Shown piece by piece: positions 1-6,783 of a DNA stretch of 10,481 bases (positions are counted from its first letter, which is position 1; the number at the start of each line of letters is the position of its first letter). This DNA is from Methylococcaceae bacterium. Its GTDB lineage: Bacteria > Pseudomonadota > Gammaproteobacteria > Methylococcales > Methylococcaceae. The position numbers and the translations under genes are program-made. Where the stretch lies: assembly GCA_005792805.1 (NCBI GenBank), contig SXQV01000195.1, forward strand, positions 1 to 10,481, in the 5' to 3' direction. A model generated the notes under the pieces. That model saw nothing but the letters and a program-made list of their open reading frames with translations, was not told where the DNA came from and made no database searches.

Positions 1-1050
1 CTGGTGGTGGATTACATCGGCATCGCCAATGAACTGAAGGCGGCGCTCAAGACTTACACCGAAGCCAAGGGCAAGGGCGACCCCACCCATAATGCCGCCG
101 AGGCTCTGGCTGTGCTGCTGGAAAAAATGGACATCGTGCGGGGCATGATGCACGGCTGCGACTACAGCGGCTTCGAGACCAGGGCGGCGGCACTGCTGGT
201 GCCCTGCGCCAACCACCTGCTGGGCCTGAAGGATGGCAAGCCGCGTTTCCTCGACACGATGGTGGCGGTGGCCAAGGCCTATTCGCTGTGCGGCACGCTG
301 GACGAAGCCGCCGCGCTGCGCAAGGAAATCGCCTTCTTCTCGGCCATCAAGGCAGCCATCACCAAGTTCACCACGGTGGACAAAAAGCGCTCCACCGAAG
401 AGAAGAACAGCGCACTGAAACAGATTCTGGATAACGCCATCATTGCCGATGGGGTGGCTGACATTTTCGCGCTGGCCGGGCTCAACAAGCCCGACATCGG
501 CTTGCTGTCCGATGAGTTTCTCGAAGACGTGCGCCAGATGGAAAGCCGCAATCTGGCGGTGGAATTGCTGGAAAAGCTGCTGCGCGACGAGATCAAGGCG
601 CGGGCGCGCAACAACGTGGTACAGGAGAAGAGGTACGGCGACCGTTTGCTGGAAACCCTGCGTAAATATCACAACCGCGCTATCGAGACGGCACAGGTTA
701 TCGAAGAGCTGATCCAGATGGCCAGGGAATTCCAGGCTGTGCTGGAACGCGAAGCGGCACTGGGACTGGGTCAGGACGAGATCGCCTTCTACGATGCGCT
801 GGCCAACAACGAAAGTGCGGTGCGGGAGCTGGGCGACGACATCCTGAAGAAGATCGCCGTCGAGATCACAGAAAAACTTCGGGCCAGCACCACGGTGGAC
901 TGGCAGGTGCGCGAGAGTGTCCGGGCACGGCTGCGAATCTTGGTGCGGCGCTGCTTGCAGAAGTGGAAGTACCCACCTGACCAGCAGGCAGATGCGGTCG
1001 AGTTGGTTCTCAAACAGGCGGAGTCGCTGTCAAACGAATGGTCGAGATAA
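1..1050 (+). CDS. hsdR: Type I restriction enzyme, R (endonuclease/translocase) subunit, 3' part
   Basis: This is the C-terminal third (about 350 codons) of HsdR, the ATP-dependent translocase and nuclease subunit of a type I restriction-modification complex, which works with HsdM and HsdS in the cytoplasm. The frame is open from base 1, so the true start lies outside the window. The first residues (VVDYIGIANELK) match the junction that follows the second helicase domain in HsdR proteins. The rest is the helical C-terminal domain (DUF3387-like), with the typical ending of a VRARLR segment, then KWKYPPD, then a short acidic helix. The nuclease and DEAD-box motifs are upstream and cannot be checked, so activity is unknown. 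The stop is TAA at 1048-1050. No hsdM or hsdS follows, so they must lie upstream or elsewhere. No terminator hairpin with a U-tract is visible after the stop. Confidence 0.88.
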   Translation: MVVDYIGIANELKAALKTYTEAKGKGDPTHNAAEALAVLLEKMDIVRGMMHGCDYSGFETRAAALLVPCANHLLGLKDGKPRFLDTMVAVAKAYSLCGTLDEAAALRKEIAFFSAIKAAITKFTTVDKKRSTEEKNSALKQILDNAIIADGVADIFALAGLNKPDIGLLSDEFLEDVRQMESRNLAVELLEKLLRDEIKARARNNVVQEKRYGDRLLETLRKYHNRAIETAQVIEELIQMAREFQAVLEREAALGLGQDEIAFYDALANNESAVRELGDDILKKIAVEITEKLRASTTVDWQVRESVRARLRILVRRCLQKWKYPPDQQADAVELVLKQAESLSNEWSR

Positions 1051-1269
1051 ACCGCTATAAGGAATAGAAACGAGCGGGCAATGTTACGATTCCACGCTCT
1101 CAGGCTGTAGCCTCATCGTACATTGAGTCGCTCCGCCGAACCTGCCAGCAGGTGCTGTCACAATCAACCTTCCCTCCGCTCATGGTCCGAATGCTATCTG
1201 CAAAAAACGAAACCGTGCCCGTAACACCAGGGCCGCTTGCCCGTCCTCCCTCGCGGCGGGACGCATGAC

Positions 1270-2136
1270 ATGAATAAAACCTCGCCTCAACGACCTGAGG
1301 CTTTTTGGCGAATGCCACCAAGGCCATTCAAAGCCGCCTATGAATACCTGGCTCTGTTTTTTGGACTAGGTCTTCTTGCCTTCATCTGTATCGGCTGGTC
1401 CATCGTGGCTTTGCCCCTATCCGTGCTCCCATCGACCGCCTGGACCAAACATATCGGGCGAAAAGGGATTTCCATCGGCTTTCGAGCGTACCTCTATTGC
1501 CTGGCTCTGCCGGGCTGGGTAAAAGTCGATCTCGCCGCACTGGACAGCCTCCACGATGCCGCACCGCTCGTCCTCGCCCCGAATCACCCGGGGCTGCTCG
1601 ACGCCGTGCTGGTTTTGTCGCGCTTTCAAAATATGGGCTGTGTCATCAAGGCCGGGTTACTGAATCACCCTCTGCTGGGTGCAGGAGTCCGGCTAGCCCG
1701 CTACATCCCTAATGATCGCCGTCACCGGATGATCCATGCCGCCGTTGAGGAGCTTCGATCAGGCCATCATCTCCTGCTCTTTCCCGAGGGCACCCGCACC
1801 ACCCGCTCGCCTGTCAATCCGTTCAAAAACAGCCCAGGCCTGATTGCCGGCAAGGCCGGCGTTTCGATCCAGACAATTCTGATTGAGATGAACTCTGATT
1901 TTCTGGGGAAAGCTTGGCCGCTGCTGAGACGCCCTACCCTGCCGGTCATCATTAAAGTCAGGCTGGGAGAGCGCTTTCCACCACCAGAACAGGTCAGGGC
2001 CTTTACCGCCGAACTGGAACGCTACTTTGCCGCTGAACTTAGCCGAACGGCGGTATTCGACCCATTACAACCTGCCGTTAGCCCATCCCATGCAAAACCG
2101 CTCGCACACTCATCTTGTATTGATCCCCAGCTATAA
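1270..2136 (+). CDS. PlsC-like lysophospholipid/1-acylglycerol-3-phosphate acyltransferase family protein
   Basis: A 288-residue membrane-associated acyltransferase of the LPLAT/PlsC superfamily, which moves an acyl group from acyl-ACP or acyl-CoA to a hydroxyl acceptor. Visible motifs are the catalytic HX4D (H106 to D111, in NHPGLLD) and the acceptor-binding FPEGTRT (171-177). A hydrophobic segment at about residues 27-53 should anchor it to the inner membrane. I chose ATG 1270 because the TTG at 1237 adds residues without family character; neither start has a strong ribosome binding site. The 3' end overlaps the next gene by 47 bases, which implies translational coupling. Similar acyltransferases sit beside family 2 glycosyltransferases in aryl-polyene-type clusters, so the acceptor may be a glycolipid rather than lysophosphatidate (inference). 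It is too divergent and has the wrong context to be called the housekeeping plsC. Confidence 0.85.
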   Translation: MNKTSPQRPEAFWRMPPRPFKAAYEYLALFFGLGLLAFICIGWSIVALPLSVLPSTAWTKHIGRKGISIGFRAYLYCLALPGWVKVDLAALDSLHDAAPLVLAPNHPGLLDAVLVLSRFQNMGCVIKAGLLNHPLLGAGVRLARYIPNDRRHRMIHAAVEELRSGHHLLLFPEGTRTTRSPVNPFKNSPGLIAGKAGVSIQTILIEMNSDFLGKAWPLLRRPTLPVIIKVRLGERFPPPEQVRAFTAELERYFAAELSRTAVFDPLQPAVSPSHAKPLAHSSCIDPQL

Positions 2137-2872
2137 CCCGGGACCCAAAGCCCTGGAGACGGTGAGCGATGCCAGGCAGTTCTGGTGTCCGGTCTGGGTC
2201 GTTGTGGACGGCAGTACGGATGGCACCACCGAGTCACTAAAGCACCTGGCGGCCGGCGATTCCGGTCTGCGCGTTATTGTCCTTGCCAAAAATCAGGGCA
2301 AAGGGGCGGCTGTCTTGCAGGGAATGAAAGTTGCCATGACCGAGGGCTACACCCATATTCTGACCATGGACTCGGATGGACAGCATCCCGCCGCACTGAT
2401 CCCCTCGTTTATGCGGGCTTCGGAACATGAACCGGGTGCCATGATTCTGGGAAACCCGATCTTCGATGCGACTGCACCAAGCCTGCGGGTCAAGGGGCGT
2501 CAGCTCTCGAACGGCTGGGCTCATCTGGAAACCCTATGGTCCGGGATTGGTGACTCCCTGTTTGGATTTCGCGTCTACCCCATCGACCCGCTCGTTCGCA
2601 TCATGCAGAAGACCCGCTGGATGCGCCGTTTCGACTTTGATCCGGAGGCCGCTGTGCGCCTGAGCTGGGCCGGCGTTGGCACGATCAACCTGCCTGCGCC
2701 GGTCAGGTATTTAACTCCCGCAGAAGGTGGCGTATCTCACTTCAACTATTGGCGCGACAACGCCTTGCTAACCTGGATGCATACCCGGTTAGTGCTGGGT
2801 TTCCTGCTCCGCTTTCCCTGGTTGCTGGCAAAACGGCTCCGCAACATGCGGTCATCCCGACAGGCTGGCTGA
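2090..2872 (+). CDS. Family 2 glycosyltransferase (GT-A fold)
   Basis: A 260-residue inverting glycosyltransferase of family GT2. The N-terminus has the nucleotide-binding strand LVLIPSYNPG (9-18) and the VDGSTDG loop (39-45). The metal-binding DXD motif is DSD at 94-96, in TMDSDGQHP. A later GDSLFGFRVYP motif and an RFDFDPEAA stretch are characteristic of a subgroup found next to PlsC-like acyltransferases. The C-terminal 30 residues are hydrophobic and then basic, suggesting peripheral membrane attachment. ATG 2090 puts the first strand about nine residues from the start, as is usual; an upstream TTG (2027) would add 21 residues without family similarity. The start lies within the acyltransferase gene, so the two are likely co-translated. 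Donor and acceptor cannot be read from the sequence. A dolichyl-phosphate-mannose-synthase-like role is the main alternative. Confidence 0.87.
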   Translation: MQNRSHTHLVLIPSYNPGPKALETVSDARQFWCPVWVVVDGSTDGTTESLKHLAAGDSGLRVIVLAKNQGKGAAVLQGMKVAMTEGYTHILTMDSDGQHPAALIPSFMRASEHEPGAMILGNPIFDATAPSLRVKGRQLSNGWAHLETLWSGIGDSLFGFRVYPIDPLVRIMQKTRWMRRFDFDPEAAVRLSWAGVGTINLPAPVRYLTPAEGGVSHFNYWRDNALLTWMHTRLVLGFLLRFPWLLAKRLRNMRSSRQAG

Positions 2873-2940
2873 AGGCGGGGTGCAAAACGGCAACGCCGCT
2901 CATTGCATCAAGTTCCAGTGCTGGCCGTAAAAACCCGGTT

Positions 2941-2946
2941 TATAAT
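2941..2946 (+). promoter_or_regulatory. Possible -10 element upstream of the aminotransferase gene
   Basis: A perfect TATAAT hexamer lies 107 bases before the aminotransferase ATG, in the 181-base gap after the glycosyltransferase. No good -35 hexamer is found at the usual 16-18 base distance, so this is a weak candidate that might need an activator. The rest of the gap (2873-3053) shows no gene. Confidence 0.3.
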
Positions 2947-3053
2947 TCCAGCCGTTCCTAATAACCGCTATTCGTGAACTCAGTGAAAGAAACGCCAGAT
3001 ACCCCCGGTGTAATAAACGCGTTTCTGCCAGACACCCAACTTTTTTATCCACT

Positions 3054-4235
3054 ATGAACAAGACTCTTTCGGACCGCGTCAGATCCATCAAGCCCTCTCC
3101 CACCCTCGCCGTCACGGCGAGAGCCGCTGCCATGAGGGCCGCTGGCAAAGACATCGTGGGTCTAGGCGCTGGCGAACCGGATTTCGACACTCCCGAACAT
3201 ATCAAGCAGGCAGCCATTCAGGCGATTCAGGATGGCTTCACCAAGTACACCGCCGTTGATGGGACACCCGGCCTCAAGAAGGCCATCGTCGCTAAGTTCA
3301 AACGTGAAAACGGTTTTGACTATGAGGCCAAACAGGTTCTGGTCTCCTGCGGCGGCAAGCAGAGCTTCTACAATCTGGCACAAGCACTGCTGAATCCAGG
3401 AGATGAGGTAATCATTCCTGCGCCCTACTGGGTGTCCTACCCCGACATGGTTTTGCTGGCGGACGCCAAGCCGGTGATTATTGAAGGCCCCCAATCACAA
3501 AACTTCAAGATCACACCCGCACAACTTGAAGCCGCCATCACTGCCAAGACCCGGCTGTTCGTCATCAACAGCCCGTCAAACCCGAGCGGCATGGCTTACA
3601 GCCGGACTGAATTAGAGGCGCTTGGCGAAGTCCTGCGCAAGCACCCGGATATCATCATTGCCACCGATGATATGTACGAACATATCCTATGGACTGGCGA
3701 CTTCGTAAACATCCTCAATGCCAACCCGGATTTTTACGAACGCACCATGGTATTGAATGGCGTGTCGAAGGCCTATTCGATGACCGGATGGCGCATTGGC
3801 TACGCAGCCGGTCCGGCCTGGCTGGTGGAGGCGATGACCAACATCCAGTCGCAAAGCACATCGAATCCGACCTCCATCTCGCAGGTCGCCGCTGAGGTTG
3901 CCTTAAACGGCGACCAGGGCTTTATCGGGGACATGCTGAAGGCCTTCAAGGAACGCCATGATTATGTCGTCAAGGAACTTAACAACATCCCGGATGTTAG
4001 CTGCCTGAAAACCGACGGAACATTTTATGTGCTGCCCGACGTCAGCGGCGTAATGGCCCGACTGCCCGGTATTGAGAATGACCTGGCTCTATCCGAGTTT
4101 TTGATTGAACAGGGCGGCGTGGCCGTGGTCCCGGGGAGTGCGTTTGGCGCGGCGGGTCATATCCGGCTCTCGATTGCCACGAGCATGACCAATCTGGAAA
4201 AGGCGATGACGCGTATCAAGACGGCATTGGGTTGA
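3054..4235 (+). CDS. aspC: Aspartate aminotransferase, PLP-dependent class I (subgroup Ib)
   Basis: A 393-residue cytoplasmic fold-type I aminotransferase that interconverts aspartate + 2-oxoglutarate and oxaloacetate + glutamate, linking the TCA cycle to amino acid synthesis. The N-terminus (KPSPTLAVTARA, then GLGAGEPDFDTP) is the hallmark of bacterial subgroup Ib enzymes. PLP-site residues are visible: N176 in NSPSNPSG, D205 with Y208 in TDDMY, Schiff-base K239 in SKAYSMTGWRIG, and substrate-carboxylate-binding R371 in GHIRLS. Length is normal for the family. ATG 3054 is the first start and fits the family's N-terminus, but no purine-rich ribosome binding site precedes it; the upstream bases are a T-run. 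Some Ib enzymes also transaminate prephenate, which cannot be excluded. The gene is followed by a hairpin and converges on galU. The symbols aspC and aatA are both used for this subgroup. Confidence 0.93.
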   Translation: MNKTLSDRVRSIKPSPTLAVTARAAAMRAAGKDIVGLGAGEPDFDTPEHIKQAAIQAIQDGFTKYTAVDGTPGLKKAIVAKFKRENGFDYEAKQVLVSCGGKQSFYNLAQALLNPGDEVIIPAPYWVSYPDMVLLADAKPVIIEGPQSQNFKITPAQLEAAITAKTRLFVINSPSNPSGMAYSRTELEALGEVLRKHPDIIIATDDMYEHILWTGDFVNILNANPDFYERTMVLNGVSKAYSMTGWRIGYAAGPAWLVEAMTNIQSQSTSNPTSISQVAAEVALNGDQGFIGDMLKAFKERHDYVVKELNNIPDVSCLKTDGTFYVLPDVSGVMARLPGIENDLALSEFLIEQGGVAVVPGSAFGAAGHIRLSIATSMTNLEKAMTRIKTALG

Positions 4236-4276
4236 GATCGGGCAACATTCCCGGCTGACTTTACGAGCTCAGCAAT

Positions 4277-4307
4277 TTGGGTGACTTCAATCCCTGAAGC
4301 CACCCAA
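4277..4307. terminator. Hairpin between convergent aspC and galU, possible bidirectional terminator
   Basis: The arms TTGGGTG (4277-4283) and CACCCAA (4301-4307) pair perfectly. After one A/C mismatch, CTTCA (4285-4289) pairs with TGAAG (4295-4299) around loop ATCCC. This gives 12 base pairs in an 84-base intergenic space between two convergent genes. Neither side has a real T-run, so it is not a canonical intrinsic terminator. It may act with Rho, or simply protect both 3' ends from exonucleases. Confidence 0.55.
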
Positions 4308-4319
4308 GCCTTGCAGGGA

Positions 4320-5198
4320 CTACCCTAGTTTCAGACCTGACAGATAGGCCTTGAAACTCTCATGTAACTCCCCGTGCTTCAAGCCCTGTTCGACCGTGGC
4401 CATGAGGTAGCCCAGCTTCGAACCACAGTCATAACGCTTGCCTTCGAACTCGAAAGAAAGCACGGGCTCGTCCTTTAGCAGCATGGCGATGGCATCAGTC
4501 AGCTGGATTTCTCCGCCGGCACCCCGCGTAACCTTGTTCAGGCGTTCAAAAATGCCTGGCGTCAAAATATACCGGCCAACAACCGCCTGGGTGGATGGTG
4601 CGTCCTCTGGCTTGGGTTTCTCAACAATCCCGTCCAGCTTGGCCAGACCTGGCCGGATAGTCTGGGCGTCGACGATACCGTAACTGGCAGTTTCGGACGG
4701 ATGCACCTTCTCGGTTCCCAGGATGGAGCATTGCCACTCGTCGTAGATCTCAACCATTTGCTTGAGACAGCCGCGTTGGCCGTCGTCGATCATGTCATCG
4801 GCCAGCACAACGGCGAACGGCTCATCGCCGACAACACTGGCAGCGCAATTGACCGCGTGCCCCAAACCCAGTGCCTCAGCCTGGCGGATGTACACACAGG
4901 TAACATTGGGCGGAACCACGTCTTGCAGGATCTTGAGTACTTCAGTCTTGCCTCGCATAGCCAGTTCAGTTTCCATTTCATAGGCTTTGTCGAAATGATC
5001 TTCGATAGCCCGTTTGGTCCGGCTGGTTACGAAAATCATCGTGTCGATCCCTGCTGCCACCGCTTCTTCGACGGCATATTGAATCAAGGGTTTGTCAACG
5101 ATGGGCAGCATCTCTTTTGGGCTAGCCTTGGTAGCGGGAAGAAAGCGGGTTCCAAGACCCGCCACAGGAAACACCGCTTTTCTTACTGTTTTCTTCAT
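4320..5198 (-). CDS. galU: UTP--glucose-1-phosphate uridylyltransferase
   Basis: A 292-residue cytoplasmic nucleotidyltransferase making UDP-glucose from UTP and glucose-1-phosphate, the donor for lipopolysaccharide core, exopolysaccharide, trehalose and galactose metabolism. The N-terminal pyrophosphorylase signature GLGTRFLPATKASPKEMLP (14-32) with K28 is intact. Further GalU features are VVLADDMID, the GTEKVHPSETASYGIVD loop, VVGRYILTPGIF, and the GAGGEIQLTDAI segment near the C-terminus. The E. coli enzyme is about ten residues longer, so length is normal. The start is ATG 5198 with an AAAGGA ribosome binding site six bases upstream. It begins 17 bases after the cysC stop, so the two form one operon with galU second. 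The hairpin at 4277-4307 lies just past its stop. Confidence 0.95.
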   Translation of the reverse strand: MKKTVRKAVFPVAGLGTRFLPATKASPKEMLPIVDKPLIQYAVEEAVAAGIDTMIFVTSRTKRAIEDHFDKAYEMETELAMRGKTEVLKILQDVVPPNVTCVYIRQAEALGLGHAVNCAASVVGDEPFAVVLADDMIDDGQRGCLKQMVEIYDEWQCSILGTEKVHPSETASYGIVDAQTIRPGLAKLDGIVEKPKPEDAPSTQAVVGRYILTPGIFERLNKVTRGAGGEIQLTDAIAMLLKDEPVLSFEFEGKRYDCGSKLGYLMATVEQGLKHGELHESFKAYLSGLKLG

Positions 5199-5215
5199 AT
5201 CAATTCCTTTTTATA

Positions 5216-5827
5216 TCAATATGTTGCTTGCAGTTTATGATTGTCTCGCAAGTAGTTGAGAATCATGCCGGCACAGACATCCAAACCATCCCTACCTGTA
5301 TGAACGACAATTTCCGGGTTCAACGGCTCTTCATATGGGGATGAAATTCCGGTGAACTCAGCCAGCTGACCGGCTCTGGCCTTCTGATACAAGCCTTTCA
5401 CGTCTCGTGTTTCACATACGTGGAGCGGCGCGTCACAGTAGACCTCAACGAAATCATCGTCCCCAAGCAGCTTTCTTACACCATCACGGTCGCTGCGAAA
5501 AGGGGAGATAAAAGCTGAAATAACGATCAGCCCGGCATCCGTCATTAACTTGCCCACCTCACCGATGCGGCGAATATTCTCACACCGGTCTTCCGCTGTG
5601 AAACCAAGGTCTCGGCAGAGGCCATGTCTTACATTGTCGCCATCCAGCACGTAGGTGCGACAACCCTCGGCAACGAGCCTCTCTTCAACCCGATGGGCCA
5701 GTGTCGACTTTCCAGCACCAGAAAGCCCCGTTAACCAGACAGTGCAACCTTTGTGGCCATTGATCTGTTCACGCTGAACGCGGGTTACGCTTCCGTTTTG
5801 CCAGGTAATATTATTTTCTGCCGTCAC
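5216..5827 (-). CDS. cysC: Adenylylsulfate (APS) kinase
   Basis: A 203-residue P-loop kinase that phosphorylates APS at the 3' position to give PAPS, the substrate for PAPS reductase or for sulfotransferases. The Walker A motif GLSGAGKST is at 34-42. The family signatures LDGDNVRHGLCRDLGF, ENIRRIGEVGKLM, SAFISPFRSDR, the CETRDVKGLYQKARAG lid region and FTGISSPYE are all present, so it should be active. The only possible start giving the full N-terminus is GTG 5827, because an in-frame TAA lies three codons upstream; no clear ribosome binding site precedes it. It is a stand-alone cysC, not next to cysD/cysN sulfurylase genes, and is followed after 17 bases by galU. That pairing hints at PAPS use in sulfating a surface glycan, but assimilatory sulfate reduction is equally possible. 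The comEA terminator lies 45-67 bases upstream of its start. Confidence 0.94.
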   Translation of the reverse strand: MTAENNITWQNGSVTRVQREQINGHKGCTVWLTGLSGAGKSTLAHRVEERLVAEGCRTYVLDGDNVRHGLCRDLGFTAEDRCENIRRIGEVGKLMTDAGLIVISAFISPFRSDRDGVRKLLGDDDFVEVYCDAPLHVCETRDVKGLYQKARAGQLAEFTGISSPYEEPLNPEIVVHTGRDGLDVCAGMILNYLRDNHKLQATY

Positions 5828-5871
5828 AACCAGTTAATGCACCAAAGTAAAAAACGATAAATACACTCATG

Positions 5872-5894
5872 AAAAAGGCCCCATTCGGGGCCTT
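5872..5894 (-). terminator. Intrinsic terminator of the comEA-like gene
   Basis: Read on the minus strand, AAGGCCCC pairs with GGGGCCTT around the tetraloop GAAT, and the transcript then continues as a further U-run. This is a textbook Rho-independent terminator placed 21 bases after the stop of the helix-hairpin-helix gene. It separates that gene from cysC-galU, so cysC must have its own promoter in the 44 bases between 5828 and 5871, or depend on readthrough. That interval contains an AT-rich stretch suited to a -10 element, but no convincing -35. Confidence 0.9.
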
Positions 5895-5914
5895 CCTCTC
5901 CGTGTGCCGAACGA

Positions 5915-6265
5915 TTACTGAGCTGCCGGTACCGGGGCGGCGGCGGGTGCTACCGGCGGCGGCGCTGTAGCTGGAGCAGCAGGCGTCGCGGCGCTCGGGG
6001 CACCTCCAACAACGATGACCGCACGATTTTTTTCAACCGTAGCCTTACCGATCCCTTTAACTTTCTTCAATTCATCCGCAGACTTGAAAGGACCATTCTT
6101 ATCGCGATATTCAACAATCGCCTTGGCTTTGCTGGCACCTACACCAGACAGCGCCTTCGACAATTCAGCTGCCGTTGCGGAGTTTATATCAACAGGCTCA
6201 GCCATTAACATAGGCGACAGGCCAAGCACAAACGCCAAAAGAAGAAACTTGAAATATTGAAGCAT
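5915..6265 (-). CDS. comEA: ComEA-family secreted helix-hairpin-helix DNA-binding protein
   Basis: A 116-residue protein with a Sec signal peptide: a hydrophobic core at residues 6-20 and likely cleavage after LMA (20-22). It continues with PVDINSATAAEL, the signature that opens ComEA domains. Two helix-hairpin-helix motifs follow (GVGASKA 41-47 and KGIGKATVEKN 70-80), separated by NGPFKSADELKKV. Such proteins bind double-stranded DNA in the periplasm and help pull it in during natural transformation. A tail of about 28 residues (89-116) is almost only alanine and proline, which is unusual for short Gram-negative ComEA proteins and may be a flexible spacer. ATG 6265 is preceded by a strong GGAGG at the right distance; a TTG at 6277 overlaps that site and is rejected. 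No other competence gene is in the window, so a role in uptake is inferred from the family. Confidence 0.88.
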   Translation of the reverse strand: MLQYFKFLLLAFVLGLSPMLMAEPVDINSATAAELSKALSGVGASKAKAIVEYRDKNGPFKSADELKKVKGIGKATVEKNRAVIVVGGAPSAATPAAPATAPPPVAPAAAPVPAAQ

Positions 6266-6327
6266 CGGATCCTCCAAGGGAAAGTTTAATCGCGGAACGA
6301 GACGCTAACATACAAACCAAAGGGATG

Positions 6328-6342
6328 AAAAGCCCGGCTTTT
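6328..6342. other. Perfect inverted repeat in the comEA/pcd divergent intergenic region
   Basis: AAAAGC and GCTTTT flank a three-base CCG centre. The repeat lies between the divergent comEA-like and pterin dehydratase genes, where it could be a small operator or part of a leader hairpin. It is short enough to have arisen by chance. Confidence 0.25.
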
Positions 6343-6405
6343 AGAAAAGAGACAGACGCAACGCCTTCAATGTAGGCCACAAAACTCAGGAGCCCCACCA
6401 AAACC

Positions 6406-6783
6406 ATGACAATTCCTTCAGACCCAACAATGACTCCCGAAGACATCCAGCGTCGCTTGAAAACTGAGCTACCGCACTGGTACTACGAAAATGGCTGGAT
6501 TCGGCGCAAATACCGAACCAGCGGCTGGAAGGCATCGCTGATGGTCGTCAATACGGTCGGACATCTAGCCGAGGCGGCCTGGCATCACCCCGATCTGACC
6601 GTGTCCTATGCGTTCGTCATCGTCAAGCTGATGACACACTCCGCAAAGGGCATTACCGAGAAGGACTTTGCCATGGCCCGGAAAATCGAGGACGTCATCC
6701 AATGGCAGCCGGCCCAAACTCACCCTGGGGTTCTGGAAGGCACTCCGGATGATCCGCGTTTCAAGTTCATCAAATACGACTGA
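6406..6783 (+). CDS. phhB: Pterin-4a-carbinolamine dehydratase (4a-hydroxytetrahydrobiopterin dehydratase)
   Basis: A 125-residue small cytoplasmic enzyme that dehydrates 4a-hydroxy-tetrahydropterin, regenerating the pterin cofactor after aromatic amino acid hydroxylation; in some bacteria related proteins act in molybdopterin metabolism. The family active-site pattern is complete: E56, H60-H61-P62, aromatic Y68, H78 and D87 at the expected spacings. Family proteins are often about 95-115 residues; here a C-terminal extension (QPAQTHPGVLEG to KFIKYD) makes it slightly long. ATG 6406 is the first start. An AGGAG sits 13 bases upstream, which is farther than ideal, and ATG 6430 is a possible internal alternative. 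No phenylalanine hydroxylase gene is nearby, so its hydroxylase partner is unknown. Its TGA stop abuts the hflD stop with no spacer. The symbol is by family analogy. Confidence 0.9.
   Translation: MTIPSDPTMTPEDIQRRLKTELPHWYYENGWIRRKYRTSGWKASLMVVNTVGHLAEAAWHHPDLTVSYAFVIVKLMTHSAKGITEKDFAMARKIEDVIQWQPAQTHPGVLEGTPDDPRFKFIKYD

Noticed and set aside
1100..1327. 75-residue minus-strand ORF between hsdR and the acyltransferase
   Set aside because: No motif and it overlaps the acyltransferase start; the 219-base gap looks non-coding.
4701..5240. 179-residue ORF antisense to galU
   Set aside because: galU on the opposite strand is unambiguous, and this frame simply mirrors its codon pattern.
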